64,000 nt of DNA, taken from NCBI GenBank assembly GCA_937995825.1, contig CALKJO010000002.1:186001-250000 (forward strand). The letters run 5' to 3'. The notes under the pieces are model-generated. The model was not told the origin of the DNA. It saw nothing but the letters and a program-made list of their open reading frames with translations, and did no database searches. The position numbers and the translations under genes were made by a program. Below, in pieces: positions 1 through 11,970 of this stretch; the stretch's first letter is position 1, and each line of letters begins with the position of its first letter. Origin of the DNA: an uncultured Anaerolineae bacterium (GTDB lineage: Bacteria > Chloroflexota > Anaerolineae > Aggregatilineales > Phototrophicaceae).

Positions 1-873
1 CTCGATCAAGGTGTCTGCGCCGCCGGTGAGCATCGCCGGAAGCGGGAAGTTCAGCGTCAGCACGCCGCGCTCAACCAAGTTAGTGCTGGTGTTGATGAAC
101 TGCTCATAGGTCAGAGTCAGATCGCTGAAGAGCATCCCGATCAACATGCTCATCTGCCGCATTTCCTGATCGGTCATGCCGCTGGCATCTGCGCCCATCC
201 CCTGCGCCAAGCCCAGCCCCAGCAGCGGCGACAGAGCATCCGAGCTGAGCAGATCGGCGATCTTCAGGTCGATCACAAAGTGCGCCTGACCACCCATATC
301 GGCTTTGCGCGAAATGGCGATGAAGTCCGACGCCTGAAGCATGCTGAGCGCCATTATCGCATCCGTCATGCCCGGCACTGCCATCATGTCGCCCATGTCG
401 CCTTCAAAGAGCGATTCTGGATCGATGGGCAGCTCACTCAAGCCGAGCGCTTCAGTGAAGCCGCTCAAAAAGTCCTCAGCCGTCCCGCCGGTCCAGCCGC
501 TGCCTTTGACAAGCTCAAGGTAAGTTAAATCGCCAACAGTACGGACTTCCATATCAATCGGAGTGCGGTCGCGGCCGATTGTCATCTCGCCAACGGCGGT
601 CATCGAGAACATCGGCACGCCGTTCATCTCGCCGATCTGACCGCCGCCAGCGACCTGAATGTTGATATCGCCAGAGTCGACACCCGACACATTGAAGCGG
701 AAGGTATAGTCATACGAAAGCGTATTGAATGCAGCGCTGGTTTCGACAGCGTTTGTCCAATAGGCATAATCAGCATTGCTCAACCCGAAGGTGTCCTGCG
801 CCAGAGCCGATGGAACAATTAGAAGACCAACCAGCAAGACCAAGAAAAGCATCACCTGACGGAATTGTTTCAT
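1..873 (-). CDS. Secreted protein, LppX/LolA-like fold possible (3' end off the window)
   Basis: The reading frame is open from the ATG at 873 down to base 1 (291 codons), so the C-terminus is missing. It starts with a clear signal peptide (MKQFRQVMLFLVLLVGLLIV, then PSALAQ with a likely cleavage after ALA-Q). The mature part is rich in alternating short hydrophilic and hydrophobic strands and in Met, Gly and Asp, with no Cys lipobox. It resembles exported proteins of the LppX/LolA-like type that bind lipid or report on it, but I see no diagnostic motif, so the function is open. A strong Shine-Dalgarno AGGAGG lies nine bases before the ATG, which fixes the start. It is divergent from the sensory operon that begins near 1250. 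Confidence 0.75.
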   Translation of the reverse strand, partial: MKQFRQVMLFLVLLVGLLIVPSALAQDTFGLSNADYAYWTNAVETSAAFNTLSYDYTFRFNVSGVDSGDINIQVAGGGQIGEMNGVPMFSMTAVGEMTIGRDRTPIDMEVRTVGDLTYLELVKGSGWTGGTAEDFLSGFTEALGLSELPIDPESLFEGDMGDMMAVPGMTDAIMALSMLQASDFIAISRKADMGGQAHFVIDLKIADLLSSDALSPLLGLGLAQGMGADASGMTDQEMRQMSMLIGMLFSDLTLTYEQFINTSTNLVERGVLTLNFPLPAMLTGGADTLIE

Positions 874-1160
874 TACTCGTATCCTCCTATTCGTGAAGCC
901 GATACTAAATATCAGTGTAAATGCGAATTGAAATGGGGGCAAGCAAAGACCGTGTTAAAAGCGTACAAAACTAACGAAAGCAGGAGTAACGCTTACACAT
1001 CAGGAGACAATCCTTCGTTAAAGGTTGTTCAGACTTCCCCGCGCCTGTCTCCATCTGCTCGTGCCGTTACCCGATAGGATGCCGCGCGGACTGCAATCTG
1101 CCCTCTTCAGATCACGCCCGTTCCAACTAGCACTGTCCCCTGACCGACGCGCACGCAGGT
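874..1160. other. Intergenic leader region, no protein gene seen
   Basis: No convincing coding frame in this divergent spacer. Visible structure: an inverted repeat TAACGAA (972-978) / TTCGTTA (1014-1020), GGAGACA near 1003 against TGTCTCC near 1045, and a small hairpin ATCTG-7-CAGAT near 1096-1112. Because the next element is an intrinsic terminator on the plus strand with no plus-strand gene before it, this region is a candidate untranslated leader or small RNA. I recognise no known riboswitch, 6S, SRP, RNase P or tmRNA signature. Confidence 0.4.
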
Positions 1161-1195
1161 AAGCGATGAGACTCAAAACCTCATCGCTTTTTTAT
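1161..1195 (+). terminator. Intrinsic terminator upstream of the UrtA-like gene
   Basis: A perfect 10-bp stem (1161-1170 with 1180-1189), nine-base loop and a following T-rich run TTTTATTT. It points rightwards, yet no plus-strand gene precedes it in the window. It therefore either attenuates the downstream sensory operon or ends an unannotated RNA. Its position also argues against the most upstream possible start (ATG at 1166) of the next gene. Confidence 0.75.
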
Positions 1196-1252
1196 TTAGC
1201 ATATGCGGTACACTTCATGAATACGCGCGGCACAATTGACAATATGACAGCC

Positions 1253-2499
1253 ATGAATAGAAATTCTTTTCTGATCACGGGCATTGTCCTCGTGATCGGT
1301 CTGGGAGTGAGCGCGGCGCTGGTATCGGCGCTGAGCCACCGCGAGCCGATCCGCGTTGGGATACTCCATTCGTTGAGCGGGACAATGGCGATCAGCGAGC
1401 GCGCCGTTGTCGATGCGACTCTGCTCGCCATCGAAGAGATCAACGCGGCGGGCGGCATTCTGGGGCGGCAGCTCGAGCCGCTGGTCGTCGATGGGCAGTC
1501 GGATTGGGAGGTGTTCGCCGCTGAAGCGGAACGCCTCATCACCCAGGAAGGCGTCAGCGTCATCTTCGGCTGCTGGACTTCAGCGTGCCGTCGAACAGTC
1601 ATCCCGATTTTCGAGCGCCATGATCATCTGCTCATCTATCCGGTGCAGTATGAGGGCTTGGAGCAGTCGCCCAACGTCATCTACACCGGCAGCGCGCCCA
1701 ATCAGCAGATCACCCCCGCGGTCACCTGGACAATGCGCAGCCTCGGTCAGCGCGTGTTTCTGGTCGGCTCGGATTACATCTTTCCCCGCGCCGCCCACGC
1801 CATCATCCGCGATCACGTCGCGGCGCTGCGCGGCGAGATCGTCGGCGAAAGCTATGTCCTGCTCGGCGAAACTGATATGACCGATGTCATCGCGCAGATC
1901 GAAGCCGCCGCCCCAGACGCCATCCTCAACACCATCAACGGGGACAGCAATATCGCCTTTTTTGCCGCCCTGCGCGAGGCGGGCATCAATGCGCCCGTGC
2001 TGTCGTTCAGCATCGCCGAGAGCGATCTCGTTTCGATCCCCATCGATGATGTGGTCGGCAGCTACGCCGCGTGGACATACTTTCAATCCATCGACACGCC
2101 CGAAAACCGCGCCTTCATCGCCCGCTTTCGGGCGCGCTTCGGCGCGGATCGGGTGCTGTCTTCGCCGATGGAAGCGGCGTATTTGGGCGTCAAGCTCTGG
2201 GCGCAGGCGGTTTCATCTGCTGGAACCTTCAGCCCAGCGGTCATTCGCACTGCCATCCTCAACCAAAGCTGCGCCGCGCCGCAGGGCGTCGTCTACATCG
2301 ATCAGTCGCGGCACACCTGGAAAACCGTCCGCATTGGGCAGATTCGCCCCGATGGACAGTTCGACATCGTCTGGGACTCCGGCGATCCGATCCGACCGAT
2401 CCCCTTTCCCGACAGCCGCACGCGCCAACAGTGGAATGCCTTCATCCGAATCCTGAATAACCGCTGGGGCGGTTGGGCGAATCCAGGAGAAGGGGGCGA

Positions 2500-2503
<4 letters not shown>
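1253..2503 (+). CDS. UrtA-family (urea/amide) substrate-binding protein, likely sensory
   Basis: About 416 aa. An N-terminal hydrophobic segment (residues ~4-25) is an uncleaved anchor or signal peptide. It is followed by a type I periplasmic-binding fold with UrtA-like motifs: GILHSLSGTMAISE, INAAGGILGR, VSVIFGCWTSACRR, YPVQYEG and TGSAPNQQ. This family binds urea, short amides or related small molecules outside the membrane. No urtBCDE genes follow. Instead the stop overlaps the start of a hybrid histidine kinase (ATGA at 2500-2503), so the protein most likely hands a ligand signal to the kinase, as AmiC-type proteins do with regulators. That role is inferred. ATG 1244 is an equally possible start; neither has a clear Shine-Dalgarno, and the ATG at 1166 lies inside the terminator hairpin. 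Confidence 0.85.
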
Positions 2504-5189
<2,686 letters not shown>

Positions 5190-5193
<4 letters not shown>

Positions 5194-6269
5194 GTGATGT
5201 ACAAACGATCCTGATTGTCGACGACACGCCCGCTAACCTGACCGTGCTGTCCAAGATGCTGACGCAGCATGGCTACCGCGTCCGCCCCGCCCTCAACGGG
5301 CAGCTTGCCATTGCCAGTGTCAGCCGCGAACAGCCCGATCTGATCCTGCTCGACATCAAAATGCCCGACATGAATGGCTATGAGGTCTGCACTCGCCTCA
5401 AAGCTGCTGAACACACCCGCGACATCCCGATTTTATTCATCAGCGCCCTGGATGATATTGAGGACAAGGTGAAAGCCTTTCAGGTCGGCGGCGTGGACTA
5501 CATCACCAAGCCGTTTCACGTCGAGGAAGTCCTCGCCCGTGTCCGCGCCCATATCACGCTGCAAAATCAGCGGCGGCATATCGCCCAGTTGAGCAGCTTC
5601 AAGGACGATCTGCTGCGCATCGTCTCTCATGACCTCAAAAACCCGATCTCGACGATTTTGGGCTACACCAAACTGATACAAGAAATAGGTGTGACCGGCG
5701 CTCACGCTGACTACATCGACCGTATCACCCGCTCAGCCCATTTCATGTACACGCTTGTCGGCGATCTGCTCGAATTGTCGCGGGCGGAGAGCGATTTTCC
5801 GCTGGAACTGCGCCAGGTCGATCTGCGGGGTATGATCGGCGCATGCGCGGTCAATCATGAGTTCGCCGCGCACAATAAGTCGGTCAGCTTGGCGTGCATC
5901 GCGATTGATACGCCGCTGATCGTCGCAGTCGATGAACGGCGCTTCACCCAGATCGTCAACAACCTGATCTCCAACGCCATCAAATACACGCCGGCGGGCG
6001 GTCAGATCGAAGTCCGGGTCTACGGCAGCGGTGACAGCGCAGTCGTCGAAGTCGCCGACAGCGGGCTGGGCATCCCGGCGGACGCGCTCCCGCGCATTTT
6101 CGACAGATTCTACCGCGTCAACACCGACGAACACATGGCGGTCAGCGGAACCGGACTTGGGCTGACCATCGCCAAAGAACTGATTGAGAAGCACGGCGGG
6201 CGCATCAGCGTCAGCAGCGCACTCGGCGTGGGCAGCGTGTTCACAGTGATGCTTCCGCTGGTGCGATAA
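5190..6269 (+). CDS. Receiver-histidine kinase fusion (REC-HisKA-HATPase)
   Basis: 359 aa, soluble. An N-terminal receiver (DDTPANL acidic pocket, LLDIKMPDMNGYEV with Asp55, conserved KPF near the end) is fused to HisKA (RIVSHDLKNPISTILGY, His147) and HATPase_c (NNLISNAIKYTPAGG, DSGLGIP, GTGLGLTIAKELIEKHGG). It has no DNA-binding output, so it looks like a relay: phosphate could pass from the hybrid kinase's receiver, or the receiver could gate this kinase's activity. Start overlaps the previous stop by ATGA. The final response regulator is not in this operon. Confidence 0.92.
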
Positions 6270-6273
6270 CGAT

Positions 6274-7485
6274 ATGGCATCGCTAGAAGTCGTGCTGATC
6301 ACATTTGGCGCGTTCGCCCTCGGCTTTGCGACAGCCTATCTGCTGCGCGGCGGGCAAATTCGCAGCGCCGAACGGCTTGCCGAGCGCTTGTTCAGCGACG
6401 CGGAAGCGCGCCGGCAGGCGAATGAAAACGCTATGATGGAGACTCTGCGGCATCAGTTCGGCAGCCTCTCGATGCAAGCGCTCCAGTTCTCGACCGAGCA
6501 GCTGGTCCGCATGGCGGAGGAGCGGCTGCGCGCTCAGTCGTACTACCAGTCCGCCGATCTGGACGCCAAAAAACAGGTCATCGACGGGCAGTTAGAGCAG
6601 ATGAACGCCCGCCTGTCCGAAGTCCAGATGATGGTAGCGGAATTTGAACGCACCCGCGCCGAACGGCTCGGCGCGCTCAGCCGCGAGCTGCAAGCACTGA
6701 TCCACACCTCCGGACAGATTCAGCGCGCCCTGGCGGACAACCGCTCGCGCGGACAGTGGGGCGAGCGCATCGCCGAGGACGTGCTGCGGCTGAGTGGGTT
6801 CATCGAGGGCGTTAACTATGCCCGTCAGCGCACCTTTCAAGATTCAGACGGAGCCAGCCGCCCCGATTTCACCTTCTTTCTCCCCAACGACCTGATCCTC
6901 AATATGGATGTCAAGTTCCCGCTCGACAACTACGCAGCCTATCAGGCGGCGGAGACCGAAACTCAGCGCGATTACTACCGCAAGCAGTTCCTCAGTGATG
7001 TCCGCGCCCGCATTTACGAAGTCGGCGTGCGCGGCTACGTCAGCCCGGAGCAGAACACCGTGGACTGCGCGCTGATCTTCATCCCCAACGAGCAGATTTT
7101 CCGCTTCATCTATGAGGCGGACGCGACGATCTTCGATGAGGCGATGGCGCGTAAAATCCTGCTCTGTTCGCCACTGTCGCTCTTTGGCGTGCTGGCGATC
7201 ATCCGCCAGTCGGTCGAGCAGCTTCGCCTGCAGCAGACCTCGCGCGACATTCTGCTGCTGCTCTACGACTTCCGCAAACAGTGGAATGAATACACCAAGC
7301 GCATGGACGATCTCGGCAAGGCGATCAACCGCGCACGCGGCGCATACAATGAGATCGTCGGGCGGCGCAAGCGCGCGCTGGACAAGTCCCTGCGCAAAAT
7401 CGACGGGCTGATGGCGCGCCAGTCCGATGCCGACGCCGATGATGATGAAAGTTACGATCAGGGCAGGTTGTTCAACGATTGGTAA
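6274..7485 (+). CDS. rmuC: RmuC-family protein (DNA recombination-associated)
   Basis: 403 aa. An N-terminal membrane segment (~5-22), a coiled-coil stretch (~60-145), then the RmuC core with GQWGERIAEDVLRLSGFIEGVNY, RPDFTFFLPN, MDVKFPLDNYAAY and a late coiled-coil/C-terminal acidic tail. RmuC proteins have a PD-(D/E)XK nuclease-like core and are linked to limiting DNA inversion/recombination. D and K of DVKFP fit the nuclease-like site. It starts four bases after the receiver-kinase stop, so it is co-transcribed with the sensory genes; that partnership is unusual. The hydrophobic N-terminus suggests membrane anchoring. Confidence 0.88.
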   Translation: MASLEVVLITFGAFALGFATAYLLRGGQIRSAERLAERLFSDAEARRQANENAMMETLRHQFGSLSMQALQFSTEQLVRMAEERLRAQSYYQSADLDAKKQVIDGQLEQMNARLSEVQMMVAEFERTRAERLGALSRELQALIHTSGQIQRALADNRSRGQWGERIAEDVLRLSGFIEGVNYARQRTFQDSDGASRPDFTFFLPNDLILNMDVKFPLDNYAAYQAAETETQRDYYRKQFLSDVRARIYEVGVRGYVSPEQNTVDCALIFIPNEQIFRFIYEADATIFDEAMARKILLCSPLSLFGVLAIIRQSVEQLRLQQTSRDILLLLYDFRKQWNEYTKRMDDLGKAINRARGAYNEIVGRRKRALDKSLRKIDGLMARQSDADADDDESYDQGRLFNDW

Positions 7486-7668
7486 CGATTGATAAAAGCA
7501 GGGAAACAGTCTTGAAACACGCTGATGAAACCATCACCAAGTCCATCAAATGCCCGATGCCGCATGACTGCACCCGCGCCTAGGCTTAAAACCCGGCGTT
7601 TGCGCCGCGCCGCGACTCTCATGCATAATGAGTGAAAATTGAGATGCCCACAAAGCAGGGGGGATGGG

Positions 7669-10600
7669 ATGACAAGCCGCCGAATACTCTGGATGACGCT
7701 GCTGCTGGGCGCTGTGCTGGCGCTGGCTCCATCGCTGCTGCGTCAGCCCGCTGCGCTGACTCACGCTGCACAAACCGCGATGATTCAAGTCCTCGATGGC
7801 GCAACGGTCGTCCCCAACAGCGGCAGCGTCCCCGGTCTGCCCATCGATTTCCCGCCGACCACTCCTGGCGTCCCCGTCGTCAAAGACTTCACCGTCAACA
7901 ACCTAGGGACTGCCGATCTGTTCATGGCGAATCTGCTCCCGCCGCCGGGCTTCTCGGCTGAATTTGTCAGCTCAGGGACGAGCGCCTCCGTCCCGCCAAG
8001 CGCCAGCATAACCCTGCGCGTCACCTGTCTGGCGGCGGCTCCGGGAACCTATGACGGGCTGGTCTCGTTCAACACCACCGATCCAGGCAATGTCACCTTC
8101 ACCTTCACCATCCGCTGCGTGGTCGCTGTCATTGCGCCGCCCGCCATCGCCGTGAGCGCGAATAGTACTCCTGTGCTGAATGGGCAGATCGCCCCGGTCG
8201 AATTTTCGCCCACTTTCATCAACACCCCGGTCAACCTGACCGTGACCCTGACCAACACCGGCGCGCAGCCGCTCAACGTCAGCAATCTGTCCGTGACCGG
8301 CGGCGTATTCAGCGGCAGCTTTAGCAGCAGCGCGCCGAGCATCACCATTCCGCCGAACGCTTCATCATCGCTCAGCTTACAATGCCTCTCTGCCATCGGC
8401 GGCACTTTTGACGGCGCGGTCACGTTCACTACCAACGATCCTGCCAACCCCACCTTCACCTTCCCGATCCGCTGCGCGGTGAGCGGCGCGGGTCCTGATA
8501 TTGAAGTCCTGCTCGGCTCCACCCTGATCACCAACAATCAGCCGACCCCGGTCGATCTCGGCGCGACTGCAACCGGATCGATCCTGCAGCGCCAGCTCAC
8601 CATCCGCAATATCGGCAGCGCAAATCTCAATCTGACCGGGCTGGTGATCGCCCCTGCGGACCTCTTTCAGGGCAATTTTAGCGCTGCGACCGTCCCGCCG
8701 AGTCAGTCGATCACCCTGACTCTCGCCTGCTTCTCGCAGATCAGCGGAACCTTCACTGGAACGGTCACTTTCCAGTCCAACGACCCCGATGAGTCGCCGT
8801 TCAGCTTCTTCATCCGCTGCACCTTCGAATTCCAAACGGCAACTCCCACGCCCGACATCTCCGCAACGCCGACACCAACGTCAACGTCAACATCAACGCC
8901 AACCACCACCCGTACCGTCACGCGCACCCCGATCCCGACGGTCATCCTGCCGACCTCATTTTTGACTCTCGTCAGCCCGACGCCGTCGCTCGTCCCAACC
9001 TTCACGCCCTTCCCGACCTTCGTCTTCACGCCCTTCCAACGGACGCCGCTGCCTGCGCCTGCCTGCGCGCGCCAGGCTCCGGGGATTCCCCGAACGGGCG
9101 TGATCGTGCTGGCGAACCGCGACGGCGTCAACGTCCGCACGCTGCCCGCCATTGGCGCGCCGGTGATCGGCTTCGTCAACGCGGGCTACACCGCTGAAGC
9201 CGAAGCCCGCAGCGGCGACCGCCAGTGGGTGCGCGTGCAGTTGGGTCCAGGTCAGGAAGGCTGGATCGGGCTGGCAGTGCTGACCGTGCTGGAGGGCAGC
9301 ATCGAATCGCTGCCGGTCGCCGATCCGCGCACCATCCCCTACGGCGGCTGGGAAGCGCCGCGCGCCGGCTTGAGCGAAGCCACCAGCCCCATCACCGGAC
9401 GGCTGGCGCAGAGCGGCTTGCGCGTCCGATCCGGTCCCAGCACCAACTACGCCATCCTCGCCAACGCCCCGCGCTACAGCATCATGCCGATTGTGGGGCG
9501 CACCGACGACAACCGCTGGGTGCAGGTCATCTTTGAAGGCACGCTCGGCTGGGCGGCGGCGGAATTCTTCGAATTCTCTTCCGCGGACGTGTTCAACCTG
9601 CCGATTGACGGCATCTGCGCCGACGCCGTGCCGATCTCCGACACCGGCGACATCGACTTTTTCGACACGCTCCGCCTGCTGCTGGCGCGCCTCGACCTGG
9701 CGCAGCCCTCGCTCGATGCCATCCGCTCGATCTGGACCAATGTCGTCCTCGGCAGAGTCGCCCAGTGCGGCAGCTACCCGATCCGTCCCACCGATTACAA
9801 CATCCCGCAGGCGCTTCTGGCGGCCTACTTCGACCGCCTCAGCTCGATTGGGAATGACTTCAATACGGCGATGGGCGCGCTGCGCGCTGCCATTGAACTG
9901 CTGATCCAAGCGTGCCAGTTCCCGCAGCCGAGCGCCGGCTCGGTCGGTCAGGCGACAGTGCAGCAGGCGCTCGACGCTGTCAACCTGGCGGACTCGCTCT
10001 TTGCCTCCCTGCGCCGTCGGATCGCTGAGCTGCTTCCGCCCGATGAGATCGGCGAGGATGAATGCCTGTTCGTCTATCGCGGCAGCGCCGCCGTCGTCAA
10101 GCGGCTGGATGTCGGTCAGCCGCGCAACGCCCAGATCACCACGCGCCCACCGCGCTATGTCGTCGGCTTCTGCTTCGATGCCCCTGCCGGTCAGTCCTTC
10201 CGCGTCGAACTGCTCCGCCTCAGCGGGAATGCCGCGCCGCGCATCACCATCAGCAGCTTCGACAACCCGACCGACTTCATCGCGCAGCAGACCGTCCGCG
10301 ACACGCAGGAGTATGCTTCCGTCCAGCCGATCCTGATCCCACGCGACGGGCGCTATCTGGTGCTGGTCAGCGATCTCAATCTCGCCAGCCGCATCGGCAG
10401 CGGCGACTTCGTCATCCTGCTCACTAACATCACCGGCATCGCGTTTGCCGCGCCAAGCTTGTCGCTTGATCCGCAGACCGGGCAAATCCTGGTCGATCCA
10501 GTTCCACAGGCATCGATCCCGCAGCAGTTGCAACAGCAGCCCGGTCAGCCGGGTCAGTCCGTCGGAACCTGCCCCAATATCACCTTCACCTGCCAGCAGC

Positions 10601-10731
10601 TCAGCACCTGCAACGAGGCGATTGCCTGCTTATTAGCGGGCAATACTACCCTGGACGGCGACGCGGACGGCGTGCCGTGCGAAAATCTCTGCGCCGGCCG
10701 ACCCAGACCGACTTTCGATCCCAACCAGTAA
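7669..10731 (+). CDS. Large secreted protein: three ASH-like repeats, two SH3b domains, Excalibur C-terminus
   Basis: 1020 aa. Signal peptide (~1-35), then three tandem ~115-residue beta-sandwich repeats of the ASH/HYDIN/choice-of-anchor type (~36-152, 158-275, 279-387), each with a NxG(ta)xL strand and a terminal (I/V)RC, a Thr/Pro-rich linker (~388-460), SH3b domains at ~466-539 and ~575-636 (each with VR...P....WV.V...GW), a helical region and a jelly-roll-like region (~800-900), and an Excalibur motif near 968-1008 (six Cys, with DGDADGVPCE as a calcium-loop-like site). Expected at the cell surface or wall. Shine-Dalgarno-like AGGGGGG precedes ATG 7669, preferred over ATG 7639. A possible promoter is TTTGCG (7599) / CATAAT (7624). 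Confidence 0.85.
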   Translation: MTSRRILWMTLLLGAVLALAPSLLRQPAALTHAAQTAMIQVLDGATVVPNSGSVPGLPIDFPPTTPGVPVVKDFTVNNLGTADLFMANLLPPPGFSAEFVSSGTSASVPPSASITLRVTCLAAAPGTYDGLVSFNTTDPGNVTFTFTIRCVVAVIAPPAIAVSANSTPVLNGQIAPVEFSPTFINTPVNLTVTLTNTGAQPLNVSNLSVTGGVFSGSFSSSAPSITIPPNASSSLSLQCLSAIGGTFDGAVTFTTNDPANPTFTFPIRCAVSGAGPDIEVLLGSTLITNNQPTPVDLGATATGSILQRQLTIRNIGSANLNLTGLVIAPADLFQGNFSAATVPPSQSITLTLACFSQISGTFTGTVTFQSNDPDESPFSFFIRCTFEFQTATPTPDISATPTPTSTSTSTPTTTRTVTRTPIPTVILPTSFLTLVSPTPSLVPTFTPFPTFVFTPFQRTPLPAPACARQAPGIPRTGVIVLANRDGVNVRTLPAIGAPVIGFVNAGYTAEAEARSGDRQWVRVQLGPGQEGWIGLAVLTVLEGSIESLPVADPRTIPYGGWEAPRAGLSEATSPITGRLAQSGLRVRSGPSTNYAILANAPRYSIMPIVGRTDDNRWVQVIFEGTLGWAAAEFFEFSSADVFNLPIDGICADAVPISDTGDIDFFDTLRLLLARLDLAQPSLDAIRSIWTNVVLGRVAQCGSYPIRPTDYNIPQALLAAYFDRLSSIGNDFNTAMGALRAAIELLIQACQFPQPSAGSVGQATVQQALDAVNLADSLFASLRRRIAELLPPDEIGEDECLFVYRGSAAVVKRLDVGQPRNAQITTRPPRYVVGFCFDAPAGQSFRVELLRLSGNAAPRITISSFDNPTDFIAQQTVRDTQEYASVQPILIPRDGRYLVLVSDLNLASRIGSGDFVILLTNITGIAFAAPSLSLDPQTGQILVDPVPQASIPQQLQQQPGQPGQSVGTCPNITFTCQQLSTCNEAIACLLAGNTTLDGDADGVPCENLCAGRPRPTFDPNQ

Positions 10732-10879
10732 TGCTCATCGGGGGTGGAGCTTGACCGCTCTGCCCCCAACATGCCCCCATGCCGCTGAATACGCCGAAAA
10801 TCCCCCCAATTATTGCGACATTACACCGCGCGACTCGTATGTACAATACAGGAGAGGAGTCTGTCTCGGAGAGGACGAC

Positions 10880-11779
10880 GTGAATATCTATAACGACGAA
10901 CCAGACGTGATCGAGCAACAAAAACGCGAGCTGCCGCCGGACAACGCGGTTTTGCCGTATGAAATCCCCAGCTACAGCCCTGCAGTGAGCGAAAGCAAAA
11001 ATGAGGGCGCGGAACGGGGGGGCTGTGCGCGCGGCTGCATGTGGCTAACGGCAGGCGTCGGCGGCTGCCTCATCGTGGCGCTGATCGGGATCGGACTGGC
11101 GGTGATTTTGGGACTCACATCGATCGGGGCGCTGGTCGGCGGGGTGAGCGCGGCGCTGGGCGGCGTGACGCGGGCGGATGTCAATCTCTCGCGGACACTG
11201 GTCACCAGCGTGCAGCCGCTGGGGGTGCTGGTCACCTTCCGCACGGACAGCATGATCGAGAATATTCGAGTTGGCGTGCAGCAGAACATCGGCAATGCCT
11301 GCGGCGTGGCGGCAAGCCACATGGCGACCGGCGGCGTTGAAGCGGGGATCGACCTGTCGCAGATCACCGATGAGGACATTGTCTACGATCCGCTTCGCAA
11401 TGTCTATACGATCACCCTGCCCGCGCCTATACTGACCACCTGCCGCATCGACACCATCCAGCAGTACAACCGCACCTTCACCCTGTGTCCAGTGAACTGG
11501 GATACGGTGCGGGCGCTGGCGGATTACATGGCGCTGATCCGGCTTCGGGACGACGCGATTGCAGGCGGCGCATTGGAACGGGCGGCGGTTGAGGGAGCGC
11601 TGCGCCTGACCAGTCTGCTGCAAAACGTGACCGATGCCGGAATTGAGATCGTCTTCCGCGATCCTGTGCCGCCAGCGCCTGCAGGCGAAGCGGACGTGAT
11701 CGCGCTGGGCGCGTCGTGCTATCCAGAGCCGCCGGCGGGCTGGCGCCTCGATCCCAACACCGGCGGCTGGACGCGCTGA
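10880..11779 (+). CDS. DUF4230-type membrane-anchored protein
   Basis: About 299 aa from GTG 10880. A disordered acidic N-terminus, a Cys-containing juxtamembrane patch (GGCARGCMW), one TM helix (~55-85, Ala/Gly/Ile-rich), then an extracytoplasmic domain with the DUF4230 pattern: LVTSVQPLGVLVTF, GVEAGIDLSQITDEDIVYD and ITLPAPILTTCRID. Function of the family is unknown. GTG 10880 is chosen because GGAGAGGA lies just upstream and a TACAAT -10-like hexamer is at 10842; the longer frame from ATG 10751 would start before that promoter. It ends in a WRLDPNTGGWTR tail. Confidence 0.7.
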   Translation: MNIYNDEPDVIEQQKRELPPDNAVLPYEIPSYSPAVSESKNEGAERGGCARGCMWLTAGVGGCLIVALIGIGLAVILGLTSIGALVGGVSAALGGVTRADVNLSRTLVTSVQPLGVLVTFRTDSMIENIRVGVQQNIGNACGVAASHMATGGVEAGIDLSQITDEDIVYDPLRNVYTITLPAPILTTCRIDTIQQYNRTFTLCPVNWDTVRALADYMALIRLRDDAIAGGALERAAVEGALRLTSLLQNVTDAGIEIVFRDPVPPAPAGEADVIALGASCYPEPPAGWRLDPNTGGWTR

Positions 11780-11970
11780 GTCCAGCGTATACGGCAATCT
11801 GCACGTCACTCCGATCCAATCGCAGAGTGCGCCGGGACGTAGAGACCGCACCTGAACCTTCACGCTGCGCCTCCTGCGCACACGGCGGGCAAATTCGCCC
11901 CGTATTTTACGGCAGCTCAAGATGCGTTATGCTTATCGACTTGGTCAGCCGACAAGCGAATAGGCGCGGA

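Noticed and set aside
874-1160. Guanidine or other known riboswitch ahead of the UrtA-like gene
   Set aside because: No conserved ACGR loops, ACACGG or other signature of known classes could be found by eye; kept only as an unassigned leader.
1166-1252. Upstream start of the UrtA-like gene at ATG 1166
   Set aside because: The ATG lies inside the terminator stem-loop and has no ribosome site; the added residues show no signal-peptide logic.
8860-8940. Thr/Pro-rich repeat in the secreted protein as a possible CRISPR or tandem DNA repeat
   Set aside because: Short irregular codon-level repeats encoding a low-complexity linker.
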